Numbered from the stretch's first letter, positions 16,879-26,132 are shown. The stretch: DNA of 64,000 nucleotides from Janthinobacterium silvisoli (GCF_014200725.1 NZ_JACHCL010000001.1:248001-312000), one strand, 5' to 3'. Notes: a model not told the origin generated them from the letters alone. Made by a program: numbers and translations.

Positions 16879-17919
16879 ATGAACAAGCATGGCGACACCC
16901 GCCGGCGTTTGATATTGAGCATGGGCGCGCTGGCAGCGTTGACTGCCTGTGGCGGCCAGCCAGGCACACCTTCCGTAATCGACCGCCAGATTACCGTGGG
17001 CGCTGGCGTCACCTTGCATGTGCGCGACTGGACTTCTGGCAAGGGCGGCAATAACGATGTGATCGTGCTGCTGGCCGGCCTGGGCGGCAATGCGCATGCC
17101 TTCGACAGCCTGGCGCCCGCATTGGCGCGCCGCCACCGGGTGCTGGCCATCACGCGGCGCGGCTACGGGCAGTCGAGCAAGCCCGCCCCCATCGACGCCA
17201 ACACCTATGCCCCCGCCACTTTAGTAGCCGATTTGCTGGCCGTGCTCGACACTTTGAAAATCCAGCGCATCCTCCTGGCCGGCCATTCCATCGCCGGCAA
17301 CGAAGTCACCTTGTTCGCGGGCAGCCACCCTCAGCGTGTGCGTGGTGTGGTATACCTCGACACCACCTACGATTACTCGCACGATATCGTCTGGACGGGA
17401 GAAGAAATACCGGACAATCCCGTCATGGATGCGCCTGAACCGCAAGCGGCGGACCTGGCGTCGCTGGGCGCCTCGCTCGCCTACGCCAAACGCATCCACA
17501 AGCAATGGTGGCCAGCCATGGAGGCGTACTGGCGCGACACGCTTGATATCCTGCCCGGCGACAGCGTGCGGCCCAATACGCCGCTGGCAGTCGCGGCGGC
17601 CATGTCCGAAGGCGCCAGGACGCTGTCGCCCGACTACCGCGCCGTGCGTGCGCCGGCGCTGGTGATCGTCGCGCAACCGTCCACCCTGGCCGACATGATG
17701 CCCTGGATTACACATCTGACAGACCCGCGCGACCTTGCCGACGCGCGCGCCTGGCTCAGGATCTATCCGCAAATGCACGGCCCGGACTGCCAGCGCATCG
17801 CCGCCGCCCTCCCCGGCAGCACTTTGCTGACCATCAATAACGCGTCGCACAGCGATTTCTTCATCGAATACGAAACGGCCGTCGTGAACGCTTTCGAGGC
17901 CATGCGTTGGGAAAAGTAG
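16879..17919 (+). CDS. Lipoprotein alpha/beta hydrolase
   Basis: The ATG at 16879 follows GGAG by 6 nt; an in-frame ATG 12 bp upstream lies within that site and is less likely. The N-terminus is a twin-arginine-like/lipoprotein signal (TRRRLILSMGALAALTACGG) with the lipobox Cys at residue 24. The alpha/beta hydrolase fold follows: LLAGLGGNAHAF (oxyanion region), AITRRGYGQSS and the nucleophile elbow LLAGHSIAGNE with Ser137. The catalytic His is probably in NNASHSDFF near the end. The substrate is unknown. It is probably anchored facing the periplasm. It stands alone upstream of the Fur-regulated receptor. Confidence 0.8.
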   Translation: MNKHGDTRRRLILSMGALAALTACGGQPGTPSVIDRQITVGAGVTLHVRDWTSGKGGNNDVIVLLAGLGGNAHAFDSLAPALARRHRVLAITRRGYGQSSKPAPIDANTYAPATLVADLLAVLDTLKIQRILLAGHSIAGNEVTLFAGSHPQRVRGVVYLDTTYDYSHDIVWTGEEIPDNPVMDAPEPQAADLASLGASLAYAKRIHKQWWPAMEAYWRDTLDILPGDSVRPNTPLAVAAAMSEGARTLSPDYRAVRAPALVIVAQPSTLADMMPWITHLTDPRDLADARAWLRIYPQMHGPDCQRIAAALPGSTLLTINNASHSDFFIEYETAVVNAFEAMRWEK

Positions 17920-17985
17920 ACGCTTTGCAGGTACCGGGATGACAGATCGCCATTGCCGATTGCATAAATAATAGTCGCTCATTAA

Positions 17986-18012
17986 AATTGAGAATGATTT
18001 CTATTCTCAATT
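17986..18012 (+). promoter_or_regulatory. Fur box upstream of TonB receptor
   Basis: A perfect inverted repeat with 10-bp arms AATTGAGAAT and ATTCTCAATT around 7 nt resembles the GATAAT-based Fur operator: GAGAATGATTTCTATTCTC. It ends only 15 nt before the receptor ATG, so repression would block transcription start or very early elongation. Confidence 0.8.
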
Positions 18013-18027
18013 AAAAACTACTATCAC

Positions 18028-20226
18028 ATGTCCACCTCTTCCAGTCCATTACCTTTTCCTCCACGCCGCAGCGCCATGGCCATCCATCTGGCGCTGGCCA
18101 GCCTGCTGGCCGCCGGCAGCGTCCAGGCACAGACCAATCCCACTGCCGCCGACCCGCAAACCATGGCACCCATCGTCGTCACGGCTGGCGCGCAAAACAG
18201 CACCGAGGGCAGCGGCTCCTACACCAGCAGCGCCAGCACCGCTGCCACGGGCTTGAACCTGTCGCTGCGCGATACGCCGCAATCGGTGTCGCTGATCACG
18301 CGCGAACGCCTGGACGACCAGGCCCTGCGCTCGGTGTTCGACGTGGCCAATAGCGCGCCAGGCGTGTCGGCCAAGGAAATCGACAGCGTGCGCGGCTACT
18401 TTTCAGCGCGCGGCTTCAAGATCGACAAGCTGCAAATCGATGGCGTGCCCATGCCCGGCAACGACGCGGGCGAAGCCAAGGCCGACACGGCCATCTATGA
18501 CCGGGTTGAAATCGTGCGCGGCGCCACCGGCCTGATGAACGGCACGGGCAGCCCCTCGGCCTCGATCAACCTGATACGCAAGCATGCGGACAGCAAAACC
18601 TTCACCGGTTCGGCCAGCCTGGGGCTGGGCTCCTGGGGTCGCCACGACGGCGTGCTTGACCTCAGTTCACCGTTGAACCACGATGGCTCCGTGCGCGGCC
18701 GCGTGGTGGTCAGCGCCGAAGAACACGATAGCTTCATCCGCCTGGAGCGGGGTAACTCGGCGCTGTTCTACGCCGTGGTCGATGCAGACCTCGATGCAGC
18801 CACGCGTTTGAGCGTGGGCGCCAGCGAGCAGCGCGACCGCCATCGCGGCAACCAGTGGTCCGGCCTGCCCATCTTTTATACGGACGGTGGCCTGACCCAC
18901 TGGGACCGCTCGGCCACCACGGCCGCCGACTGGAACCGCTGGGACACGCAGCAGCGCAGCGTGTTTGCCACCCTGGAACACCGGCTGGCCAACGGCTGGA
19001 AATGGCAAGCGACTGCCACCCGGCGCAGCAATACGGGTGACCAGTACCTGAACTGGATCAGCGGCAGCCTGGACCGCAACACGGGCCAGGGCCTGGACGC
19101 CTTTTTGATCGGCTATGGCGCCGACCAGCACCAGACCGACGTCAACCTGACAGCCGTGGGGCCATACACCCTGTTCGGCCGCCAGCACGAACTGGCCATG
19201 GGCCTGCTGCATGGCGAATACACCATGCGCTGGCTGTCGAGCAATGCCAGTTTTACGCCGCCCATCGGCGACTTCCGCGCATGGACCGGCGCGTATCCCG
19301 AGCCGGCCTGGGACCCACAGCAAGTGGGCAGCAGCACCCACACAAAGCAGACCAGCGCCTATGGCGTGACCCGGCTGCAACTGACAGACATGCTCAAACT
19401 GATCGCCGGCGCCCGCGTCACCAACTGGCGCCGCGACGGCGACCAATCCCTGTGGACCGACGTCGCCTACTCGCAGCGCCACCAGGGCGTCGTCACGCCA
19501 TATGCGGGCCTGGTGTGGGACCTGGGTCCGCAAACCTCGCTGTACGCCAGCTATACCGATACCTTCGATCCGCAGGATTACCGCGACCGGCGCGGCGTCT
19601 ACGTGGAACCATTGAAGGGCAAGAGCGCGGAAGCCGGCGTCAAGGGAGAACTATTGGATGGCAAAGCCAATGCCTCCTTCGCCGTATTCCACATCAAGCA
19701 GGACAACTTCGCCATCGCCGACGGCACCACCTTCGTGCCCAACACCCGCGAGCAAGCCTACATCACGATAGACGGCGCGACCACCAAAGGCTATGAAATG
19801 GAAGTGAGCGGCGACCTGGCGCCAGGCTGGAACGCCAGCATCAGCTGGACGCAATTTACCACCACGGACGCCAGCGGCAAGGACATCAATACCATGTATC
19901 CGCACAAGCTGTTCAAGCTGTACACCAAATACCGCCTGCCCGGCGCCTGGCAAAAACTCGCCATCGGCGGCGGCGTCAACTGGGAAGGCCGCAGCTACAC
20001 CAGCGTGACCAATCCTGGCACCGGCAACCAAGTTGACGTGGGCCAAAACGCCTATGCCGTGGCCAGCCTGATGGCCCGCTACGACATCAGCCACCAGCTG
20101 TCGCTGCAAGTGAACGTGAACAACCTGTTCGACAAGCGTTATTACGCCAACCAGCTCGACGTGTTCAACAACATCACGTTTGGGGCGCCGAGGAATGTGC
20201 TGGGAACGGTGAGGTATACCTTCTGA
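18028..20226 (+). CDS. TonB-dependent siderophore receptor (FhuE/FpvA-like)
   Basis: The 732-residue outer-membrane receptor begins with a signal peptide (n-region extended; core AIHLALASLLAAGSVQAQ). A plug domain follows: LRDTPQSVSLITRERLDDQA, PGVSAKEIDSVRGYFSARGF and YDRVEIVRGATGLMNGTGSP. A 22-strand barrel ends with RNVLGTVRYTF, the C-terminal Phe typical of outer-membrane proteins. These features match ferri-siderophore receptors. The siderophore cannot be told, and no synthesis genes are nearby. A strong Fur-type operator overlaps the leader. No clear ribosome binding site precedes the ATG; an in-frame ATG at 18076 would still keep the signal peptide. Confidence 0.9.
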   Translation: MSTSSSPLPFPPRRSAMAIHLALASLLAAGSVQAQTNPTAADPQTMAPIVVTAGAQNSTEGSGSYTSSASTAATGLNLSLRDTPQSVSLITRERLDDQALRSVFDVANSAPGVSAKEIDSVRGYFSARGFKIDKLQIDGVPMPGNDAGEAKADTAIYDRVEIVRGATGLMNGTGSPSASINLIRKHADSKTFTGSASLGLGSWGRHDGVLDLSSPLNHDGSVRGRVVVSAEEHDSFIRLERGNSALFYAVVDADLDAATRLSVGASEQRDRHRGNQWSGLPIFYTDGGLTHWDRSATTAADWNRWDTQQRSVFATLEHRLANGWKWQATATRRSNTGDQYLNWISGSLDRNTGQGLDAFLIGYGADQHQTDVNLTAVGPYTLFGRQHELAMGLLHGEYTMRWLSSNASFTPPIGDFRAWTGAYPEPAWDPQQVGSSTHTKQTSAYGVTRLQLTDMLKLIAGARVTNWRRDGDQSLWTDVAYSQRHQGVVTPYAGLVWDLGPQTSLYASYTDTFDPQDYRDRRGVYVEPLKGKSAEAGVKGELLDGKANASFAVFHIKQDNFAIADGTTFVPNTREQAYITIDGATTKGYEMEVSGDLAPGWNASISWTQFTTTDASGKDINTMYPHKLFKLYTKYRLPGAWQKLAIGGGVNWEGRSYTSVTNPGTGNQVDVGQNAYAVASLMARYDISHQLSLQVNVNNLFDKRYYANQLDVFNNITFGAPRNVLGTVRYTF

Positions 20227-20339
20227 CGCCTAGCGGCAGAGCATGACGGGGAAAGGCAGCGAGAGGTTGTAGCCACCTATCCCGATATGATTTTTAGTTC
20301 AAGCAGTGGAAAACATGGTGAGCTCAAGCGGCAATCTGC

Positions 20340-20621
20340 TCACTGCGCCAGCAACTCTCCTGCCGCTGCAATGGCTTTTTCTTGAATTTTATTCCCCAAA
20401 GCAGACTCATCAACCCAAACGGGATGGCGATCCACTATCTTCTTGGCTTCCCCCATGGACATGCCATAAACGGCACGCGTCACTCTGATGGCCATCACGA
20501 TAGAAGCATGCATGTGCTTCAAATGAAGCTGCGCCTCGTCTGGCGTACAGTTCAAACTTTTCAGCTTGCTCAATAGTTGCTCATACGAAAACGTAACCAT
20601 AGCGACCTCCCACGCGTTCAC
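20340..20621 (-). CDS. Small hypothetical protein, L7/L12 C-terminal-like
   Basis: Up to 93 residues; an ATG at 20600 gives a shorter MVTFSYEQLLSKLKSL start. The segment YGMSMGEAKKIVDRHPVW resembles the ribosomal L7/L12 C-terminal fold (helix with EAK..V followed by P), seen in several small stand-alone bacterial proteins, including candidate immunity proteins. The longer reading overlaps the upstream 119-residue gene by 4 bp, suggesting a coupled pair. Codon use is less GC-rich than the neighbours, hinting at transfer. Function unknown. Confidence 0.55.
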   Translation of the reverse strand: MNAWEVAMVTFSYEQLLSKLKSLNCTPDEAQLHLKHMHASIVMAIRVTRAVYGMSMGEAKKIVDRHPVWVDESALGNKIQEKAIAAAGELLAQ

Positions 20622-20977
20622 AAGCGAATATCGATATTATGTCCGGGTCGTGCAGACGAGCTATGTTCAACACGCTGCCCGGTAATATTTACTATGAAAT
20701 ATCCTTGCCCCTGCGCCACGCTCTTCAAATCTTTCATCGCCTCCCGCAGCGCACTTTCCGCCGAGCCCATGCGAAAATTCTTTTCATCTTGTGCATAGAT
20801 AGCGATGTCAAATAAAGCCAGGGTGCCAGAGCCCGGATCAAGCACCACCTCCGCAGCAATTTGGACGACTGCTTGAGGGAAGTTCAGCTCAACATCAAAC
20901 CAGTTATCGCCCCCTTGCTGCCAGCGCAGGGAAGTAGCTTGGAATGCCTTCATGATAGCACTTATGTATATTGGCAT
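20618..20977 (-). CDS. Small hypothetical protein, 119 residues
   Basis: The ATG at 20977 follows an AGAGGGGGG tract; an in-frame ATG at 20953 (MKAFQATSLRWQQGGDNWFD) is an alternative. The protein is acidic and beta-alpha in appearance (NWFDVELNFPQAVVQIAAEV; LALFDIAIYAQDEKN) with no known family recognised. It forms a pair with the next small gene. Size, acidity and pairing resemble immunity proteins of polymorphic toxins, but no toxin gene is intact upstream. That interpretation is speculative. Confidence 0.5.
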   Translation of the reverse strand: MPIYISAIMKAFQATSLRWQQGGDNWFDVELNFPQAVVQIAAEVVLDPGSGTLALFDIAIYAQDEKNFRMGSAESALREAMKDLKSVAQGQGYFIVNITGQRVEHSSSARPGHNIDIRL

Positions 20978-21193
20978 ATGCCCCCCTCTTCGCTGGCCCG
21001 GAGCACTCGTCTCCGCTCACAGCCACAGCTATATCACCGGTAGCGCCAGCAGGCATTGATATTTGAGGTGTAGCAAAGCATGCTCCAATGCCTAGCAGAG
21101 CTGCTCAGTCTGGCTATCTGACATACGCATTTCTCATCTGAAATCCTGCGATAATCATTGAGACGAGCAGCCCCTCCTCGAAGGAGCATCTGC

Positions 21194-21796
21194 ATGGATA
21201 TAGAAACATTAGCCGCCTACGACCAGCAAGCGGCCTCCTATGCCCGCGACTGGCGCGAACAGGATGCGCCCAGCGACATGTACGCGTTATTGAAACAATA
21301 CTTTGCGCCGGGACTCACCGCGGACATAGGCTGTGGTGCCGGCCGCGATACCGCGTGGCTGCTTGAGAATGGTTTCCAAGCTATCGGCGTCGATGTTTCC
21401 CAGGGATTGCTCGATGAAGCGCAGGCGGTTTATCCCGGCATTACCTTCCAGCAAGCCAGCCTGCCGGAACTCAACGGCGTCGAGCGCGGCATCTACCAGA
21501 ACGTGCTGTGCGAAACCGTGATCATGCATCTTGAACCGGCCAGTATCGGCGAGGCCGTCAGCTCACTGATCGCGTTACTGCTTCCGGGCGGCACGCTCTA
21601 CCTCAGCTGGCGCGTCACGGAACAGGCCTCGCTACGCGACAAGTCTGGCCGGCTGTATTCCGCATTTGAGCGGCAATTGGTGACCGTGCCAGCCAGCGGA
21701 CAGTGCGAGGTGATTTTCGAAGAAGACGTCATCAGCGCATCGTCGGGGAAACGGATACAGCGGCTGATTTTTAGGAAAAGACGGCATAGAGTGTAA
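21194..21796 (+). CDS. Class I SAM-dependent methyltransferase
   Basis: AAGGAG seven nt before the ATG at 21194 fixes the start, giving 200 residues. The SAM-binding motif I is LTADIGCGAGRDTAWLLENG, motif II is AIGVDVSQGLLDEA, and post-motif elements are LCETVIMHLEP and LLPGGTLYLSWR. The fold is a stand-alone Rossmann-type methyltransferase. The substrate is not evident; similar proteins are annotated as UbiE/COQ5-like or tellurite-resistance TehB-like. It is monocistronic, convergent with corA across a hairpin. Confidence 0.8.
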   Translation: MDIETLAAYDQQAASYARDWREQDAPSDMYALLKQYFAPGLTADIGCGAGRDTAWLLENGFQAIGVDVSQGLLDEAQAVYPGITFQQASLPELNGVERGIYQNVLCETVIMHLEPASIGEAVSSLIALLLPGGTLYLSWRVTEQASLRDKSGRLYSAFERQLVTVPASGQCEVIFEEDVISASSGKRIQRLIFRKRRHRV

Positions 21797-21801
21797 TTTG
21801 A

Positions 21802-21839
21802 GCCAGCCAACTGCTGTTTTAAAATATATGTTGGCTGGC
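21802..21839. terminator. Hairpin between convergent methyltransferase and corA
   Basis: Perfect 10-bp arms GCCAGCCAAC/GTTGGCTGGC enclose an 18-nt A/T-rich loop. The hairpin lies 5 bp after the methyltransferase stop and 12 bp before the corA stop. The long loop and absence of a T-run make it a moderate candidate. Confidence 0.5.
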
Positions 21840-21850
21840 GCTTCCCTCCC

Positions 21851-22837
21851 CTACAACCACCCATCCCGCTTCAACCTGCGGTGCAAAAAGTAACACCCCG
21901 CAATAATCCCCACTATCACCGCCGGATAACTGCCCCGCCACTTCAGTTCCGGCATGAATTCAAAGTTCATGCCGTACAGGCTGAAGACCATGGTGGGCAC
22001 GGCCAGGATGGCGCCCCAGCCGGCCAGGCGTTTTACCACTTCGTTCTGGCGGATCGAGATTTGGCCTAGCGCCACTTGCATGGCGGAGTTGACCATTTCG
22101 CGCATCTGGCCGGCGGTGTGGGTCACTCTTTTGACGTGGTCGAGGATGTCGCGGTAGTAGATGCGGTTTTCCTTGGGGACGATGTCGCCATGGAAGCGGA
22201 TCAGCTGGGTGCAGATTTCATGCAGGGGGTTGACGGCGGCGTCCAGTTTCAGCAACTCCGTTTTTAACTGGTAGAAGTCTTGCAGCTTGTCTTCGGACAG
22301 GCTGGGCTGGAATAGCTGCTGTTCGTATTGCTGGAATCTGGCTTGCAAATGGTCGATGCAGGGCTGGTACTGGTCGACGATGAAGTCGATGATGGAATAG
22401 AGCACATAACCGGGGCCGCTGGCCAGTTTACCGGGCACGCTTTCTTTGCGTTCGCGCAGTTTCGCATAACCTGCCGAGGGGCCGTGGCGCACGGTGATGA
22501 TGAAGCGGCAGCCGAGGAAAACGTGCGTTTCGCCATACACGATGGCGCCGTTTTCCAGGCTGGCCGTGTGCAGGACCATGAACAGGGTGTCGCCATATTC
22601 TTCCAGCTTGGGCCGCTCGTGCGCGCCTTCCGCATCTTCGACGGCCAGCTCGTGCAAGCCGAACGCCGCTTGCAAGGCTTGCATGGCGGCCCCGTCCGGC
22701 GCGGCCAGACCAATCCAGACGAAGCAGGCGCTGTCGTCCAGGAAATCACCCACCTTGTCGATATCGAAATGCTCGATTTTCTTGCCGTCGCGATAGGCTT
22801 CGCAATTGACGACGGCGGCGTGCTGGCTCAGGTCCAT
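21851..22837 (-). CDS. corA: CorA-family magnesium/cobalt transporter
   Basis: The ATG at 22837 (MDLSQHAAVVNCEAYRDGKK) gives 328 residues; longer reading upstream is not supported. The large cytosolic domain (FVWIGLAAPDGAAMQ; VEDAEGAHERPKLEEYGDTL) is followed by two C-terminal membrane helices. The diagnostic GMN motif is present in FSLYGMNFEFMPELK at the mouth of the pore. CorA pentamers pass Mg2+ and Co2+. The tail HRRLKRDGWL is basic as usual. It is divergent from the DUF2252 gene with 80 bp between. Confidence 0.9.
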   Translation of the reverse strand: MDLSQHAAVVNCEAYRDGKKIEHFDIDKVGDFLDDSACFVWIGLAAPDGAAMQALQAAFGLHELAVEDAEGAHERPKLEEYGDTLFMVLHTASLENGAIVYGETHVFLGCRFIITVRHGPSAGYAKLRERKESVPGKLASGPGYVLYSIIDFIVDQYQPCIDHLQARFQQYEQQLFQPSLSEDKLQDFYQLKTELLKLDAAVNPLHEICTQLIRFHGDIVPKENRIYYRDILDHVKRVTHTAGQMREMVNSAMQVALGQISIRQNEVVKRLAGWGAILAVPTMVFSLYGMNFEFMPELKWRGSYPAVIVGIIAGCYFLHRRLKRDGWL

Positions 22838-22917
22838 GTTTGATGTCCAAATTAAGAAGTAAATGTAGCTTGGCACGGATAGGCTTGTCGCACTGTTAAG
22901 TGTTTCACGACAGAATC

Positions 22918-24165
22918 ATGCGAAGAAGCATAGTATGGCGCAAACTCATCAGAAAGGACCGCACCTTGGCCACACTCCCCACCCCGAAACAGCGCCGCCA
23001 GTTGCTGCTGGACCGGCGCGAAGCGAAGATGGCACGCTCGCCGCACGCTTATGTGCGCGGCAATACGGCCCAGTACTATGAATGGCTGCAAGCCCAGCCT
23101 GGCCACAGCTTGCCGGAAGGCCCGCCGATCTGGATTTGCGGCGACTGCCACCTGGGTAACCTGGGACCGTTGGCTGGCCTGGACGGCAGCCTGGAAATGC
23201 AGATCCGCGACTTCGACCAGAGCGTGATCGGCAACCCTGCCCATGACCTGGTGCGCCTGGCGCTGTCGCTGGCGACGGCCGCGCGCGGCTCGTCCTTGCC
23301 CGGGGTGGTGACGGCGCGCATGCTGCAGCATATGCTCGATGGCTACGCCTTTGCCTTCTTGCCCGGCGAATTGCAACTGGTCCTGCCCCGCCCTGCCGTG
23401 GTCAAGGCGGCCATGCGCGGTGCAGAACAGCGTTCATGGAAAGAACTGGCCACGGAACGTTTCCTGGAAACCCGCCCCATCATTCCCATGGGACGTAATT
23501 TCTGGCCGATTTCCAAGGAAGAAAAAAAAGCCATCGCCGAGCTGTGCGACACCTCGGACATGCGCTCGCTGGTAACGCGCTTGAAATCGCGCAGCAAGAA
23601 AGCCAAGCTGGAAGTCATCGACGCCGCCTACTGGGTAAAAGGCTGCAGTTCGCTGGGCTTGCTGCGTTATGCCGTGCTGCTGGGCCTGGGCGATGGCGAA
23701 TACTGCCTGATCGATATCAAGGAAGCCGTGCAGGCGACGTCCGTGCACTACCCGCACGCCAGCATGCCGCGCGACAACGCCAAGCGCGTGGTGGCTGGCG
23801 CCCGCCATTTGTCGCCCGCCCTGGGCGAACGCACGCTGCCACAGCGCTTTTTGGGCAAGGGTATCTTCGTACGCGAATTGCTGCCGCAAGATTTAAAACT
23901 GGAAATCGACGAGCTGAGCGTGGACGACGCGGCCAGCACGGCCAGCTACCTGGCTTATGTGGTCGGTTGCGCCCATGCGCGTCAGATGGATTGGGCCACC
24001 GGCATGCACTGGATCAAGCAATTGCAGATGGACCGCGACGCGGCCGACCCGATACCCGGCTGGTTGTGGCATAGCGTGCTGCAATTGATCGCCAGCCACG
24101 AATCGAGTTATCTTGAACATTGCCGCCAGTATGCGCTGCGGCTGGCCAGGTCCGAGCGGGGCTAA
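22918..24165 (+). CDS. DUF2252 family protein
   Basis: The ATG at 22918 gives 415 residues; a GTG at 22900 is a longer option, and neither has a clear binding site. DUF2252 motifs are MARSPHAYVRGN, WICGDCHLGNLGP, the acidic MQIRDFDQSVIGNPAHDLVR and LPQRFLGKGIFVRELLPQDL. HGDxHxxN/DFD-like elements resemble the catalytic loop of aminoglycoside-phosphotransferase/kinase folds, so a small-molecule kinase activity is possible. The function is not established. It is divergent from corA and convergent with the SIMPL gene. Confidence 0.8.
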   Translation: MRRSIVWRKLIRKDRTLATLPTPKQRRQLLLDRREAKMARSPHAYVRGNTAQYYEWLQAQPGHSLPEGPPIWICGDCHLGNLGPLAGLDGSLEMQIRDFDQSVIGNPAHDLVRLALSLATAARGSSLPGVVTARMLQHMLDGYAFAFLPGELQLVLPRPAVVKAAMRGAEQRSWKELATERFLETRPIIPMGRNFWPISKEEKKAIAELCDTSDMRSLVTRLKSRSKKAKLEVIDAAYWVKGCSSLGLLRYAVLLGLGDGEYCLIDIKEAVQATSVHYPHASMPRDNAKRVVAGARHLSPALGERTLPQRFLGKGIFVRELLPQDLKLEIDELSVDDAASTASYLAYVVGCAHARQMDWATGMHWIKQLQMDRDAADPIPGWLWHSVLQLIASHESSYLEHCRQYALRLARSERG

Positions 24166-24194
24166 CTTGACGCAGCATGGTAGCGATATGAATT

Positions 24195-24216
24195 AGCAGC
24201 ATGGACGGATGCTGCT
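24195..24216. terminator. Short hairpin between convergent genes
   Basis: Perfect 8-bp arms AGCAGCAT/ATGCTGCT with a 6-nt loop lie 29 bp after the DUF2252 stop and 6 bp before the SIMPL gene stop. There is no T-run. Confidence 0.4.
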
Positions 24217-24222
24217 CTACCG

Positions 24223-24939
24223 TTATTCCAGCTTGAACAAGACGTTCAAGCTCTTTTGCAAGGTGATGTTCGCTGGTGCCCGTATCGCCGACGAGATCCC
24301 GGTTGGCGGAATGAAAGGAGGTGGAGAAAATTCTCCATCCCTGGAAGTCATCAGCGCACGTTCAAGTGCATTGAATGGCGCTTCCGAGATGGCCATGACG
24401 GAAGCGATCTTCCTGCCAAATGATTTGGCGATACGCGATGCCTTGGCTGCTGCATCATCGGCCGCTTTCAATTCCAGCTCGGCTTCCAGCGTGTTGCGGG
24501 CGCTACTATGAAACGACGTTTCCAGCTCGGTGATATTTTTCATACCAGCCAGGTCCGACATCAATGGCGCCCATGCCGCCAACTCCCTGACCCACACGCT
24601 CACATTACGGCTCACGATATACAAAGGGACTGTATCGCGCTTTTCCCTGCCTGCATACTCCAGCGTGCGGCTAATCTGGGATGAGGTGATATCCGATTGC
24701 CGTAGTTTGGCCTTGTCAAATGACTGGAATATCCCGGCGACGCTGGCATTGACCACCGCCAGCACCTTTGCCGCGTCGCTACCGCGGCTGGAAACGGTTA
24801 TCTCGATCAAGGCCAGATCAGGCGCCACTTCCATTTTCGCCGTGCCCGATTGGAAAATAAACGGGTAATCAGGCAATGGCGAGGCTTGCGCCATATTCAC
24901 CGCAAAGTACGCCAACACCAGCAACAGCTTGCGCCTCAT
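24223..24939 (-). CDS. SIMPL (DUF541) domain exported protein
   Basis: The ATG at 24939, preceded by GGGGG, gives 238 residues with a signal peptide (MRRKLLLVLAYFAVNMAQAS). The SIMPL domain follows: SGTAKMEVAPDLALIEITVS, an Asn-containing Ala-Val helix, and DITSSQISRTLEYA. The end (AFNALERALMTSRDGEFSPP) is family-like. Such periplasmic or surface proteins (for example OMP_b-brl/BP26) form oligomeric rings and are linked to oxidative stress, but their exact role is not settled. The open frame continues upstream without a binding site and is not used. Confidence 0.8.
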   Translation of the reverse strand: MRRKLLLVLAYFAVNMAQASPLPDYPFIFQSGTAKMEVAPDLALIEITVSSRGSDAAKVLAVVNASVAGIFQSFDKAKLRQSDITSSQISRTLEYAGREKRDTVPLYIVSRNVSVWVRELAAWAPLMSDLAGMKNITELETSFHSSARNTLEAELELKAADDAAAKASRIAKSFGRKIASVMAISEAPFNALERALMTSRDGEFSPPPFIPPTGISSAIRAPANITLQKSLNVLFKLE

Positions 24940-25124
24940 GCAATTCCCCCACATCGTTAAAATAAAGTCTGAACAATATAGCAGTCCGTGCGAGAAAACC
25001 ATATGCCCTGGCATGTACCCGGTGTCGCGGCGCCATAAAAGGCTGCGAGGTTCGCGCTTAAAAGAATGCATGATCTGGATTAATATTCGGCTACACTAGC
25101 TTTCCTCTCCTTTTCCGACCTTCC

Positions 25125-26132
25125 ATGATCGAAAAGAACCTGCCCGAGCTGGTCATGCTGAAACGCCTCATCGATGAGGGTGGCAAACACCTGGAAGTGG
25201 CCACGCCCTGCACCATCGCCATCGATGGCCGCCAGTTTCCCGTGCATACCATTGCGCTGGGCAATCCCAGTCCCGATGTGCCTGCGCTGGGCTTTTTTGG
25301 CGGCATCCACGGCCTGGAACGGATCGGCACGCAAGTGATTTTGGCCTTCCTGGAAAGCATATTGGCGCGCTTGCGCTGGGACAGTACCCTGCACCAGCAG
25401 CTCGAATCGATGCGCCTGGTCTTCATGCCGCTGGTCAACCCTGGTGGCATGTGGCAAGCCACGCGCAGCAATCCGCAAGGCGTGGACCTGATGCGTAATG
25501 CGCCTTTGAGCGCACTGGAACGCGTACCGTTCATGCTGGGCGGCCAGCGCTACAGTGCGCGCCTGCCCTGGTATCGGGGCGGCGCCGTGATGGAACAGGA
25601 AAGCGCGGCCGTGTGTCAACTGGTCGAACGCGAATTGCTGTCGCGCCAGTTCAGCATGGCCCTCGATTGCCATTCCGGCTTTGGCTTGCGCGACCGCATC
25701 TGGTTTCCGCATGCACATACCAAGACGCCGATACCCCACCTGGCCGATATCGGCGCGCTGGAGGAACTGTTCAGTGAAAGCTATCCCAACCATAACTATG
25801 TGTTCGAGCCGCAAAGCCGGCAATACCGCACGCATGGCGACTTGTGGGATTATCTCTACCTGAACGGCACCAGCCACAGCGAGCGCGTATTCCTGCCGCT
25901 GACCCTGGAAATGGGTTCCTGGCTGTGGGTCAAGAAAAACCCGCGCCAGCTGTTTAACCGCGTGGCCATCTTCAACCCCACGGCCACCCACCGCTTGCAG
26001 CGCGTGCTGCGGCGCCATCTGGTGTGGTTCGATTTCCTGATGCGCGCCGCCAACAGCCATGGCCGCTGGATGCCGGAAGGCCTGGCCCGCAAAGCCCAGC
26101 GCCGGCGCGCCCTGGCCCAGTGGTACGAATGA
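25125..26132 (+). CDS. M14-family zinc carboxypeptidase-like protein
   Basis: The 335-residue protein has the M14 metal site: His62 and Glu65 in FFGGIHGLERIG, and His183 in ALDCHSGFGLRD. A catalytic Glu262 follows in PLTLEMGSW. NPGGMWQATRSNPQGVDLMR holds the usual substrate-binding Asn-Pro-Gly-Gly and Arg. No signal peptide is present, so it acts in the cytosol, possibly on peptidoglycan-derived or modified peptides. Its TGA overlaps the ATG of the following hydrolase (ATGA), so the two are co-translated. No clear ribosome binding site is visible. Confidence 0.85.
   Translation: MIEKNLPELVMLKRLIDEGGKHLEVATPCTIAIDGRQFPVHTIALGNPSPDVPALGFFGGIHGLERIGTQVILAFLESILARLRWDSTLHQQLESMRLVFMPLVNPGGMWQATRSNPQGVDLMRNAPLSALERVPFMLGGQRYSARLPWYRGGAVMEQESAAVCQLVERELLSRQFSMALDCHSGFGLRDRIWFPHAHTKTPIPHLADIGALEELFSESYPNHNYVFEPQSRQYRTHGDLWDYLYLNGTSHSERVFLPLTLEMGSWLWVKKNPRQLFNRVAIFNPTATHRLQRVLRRHLVWFDFLMRAANSHGRWMPEGLARKAQRRRALAQWYE

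Noticed and set aside
21149..21163. GATAATCATTGAG-like sequence before the methyltransferase as a Fur box
   Set aside because: Only half of the operator is present, without dyad symmetry, and the gene has no iron link.
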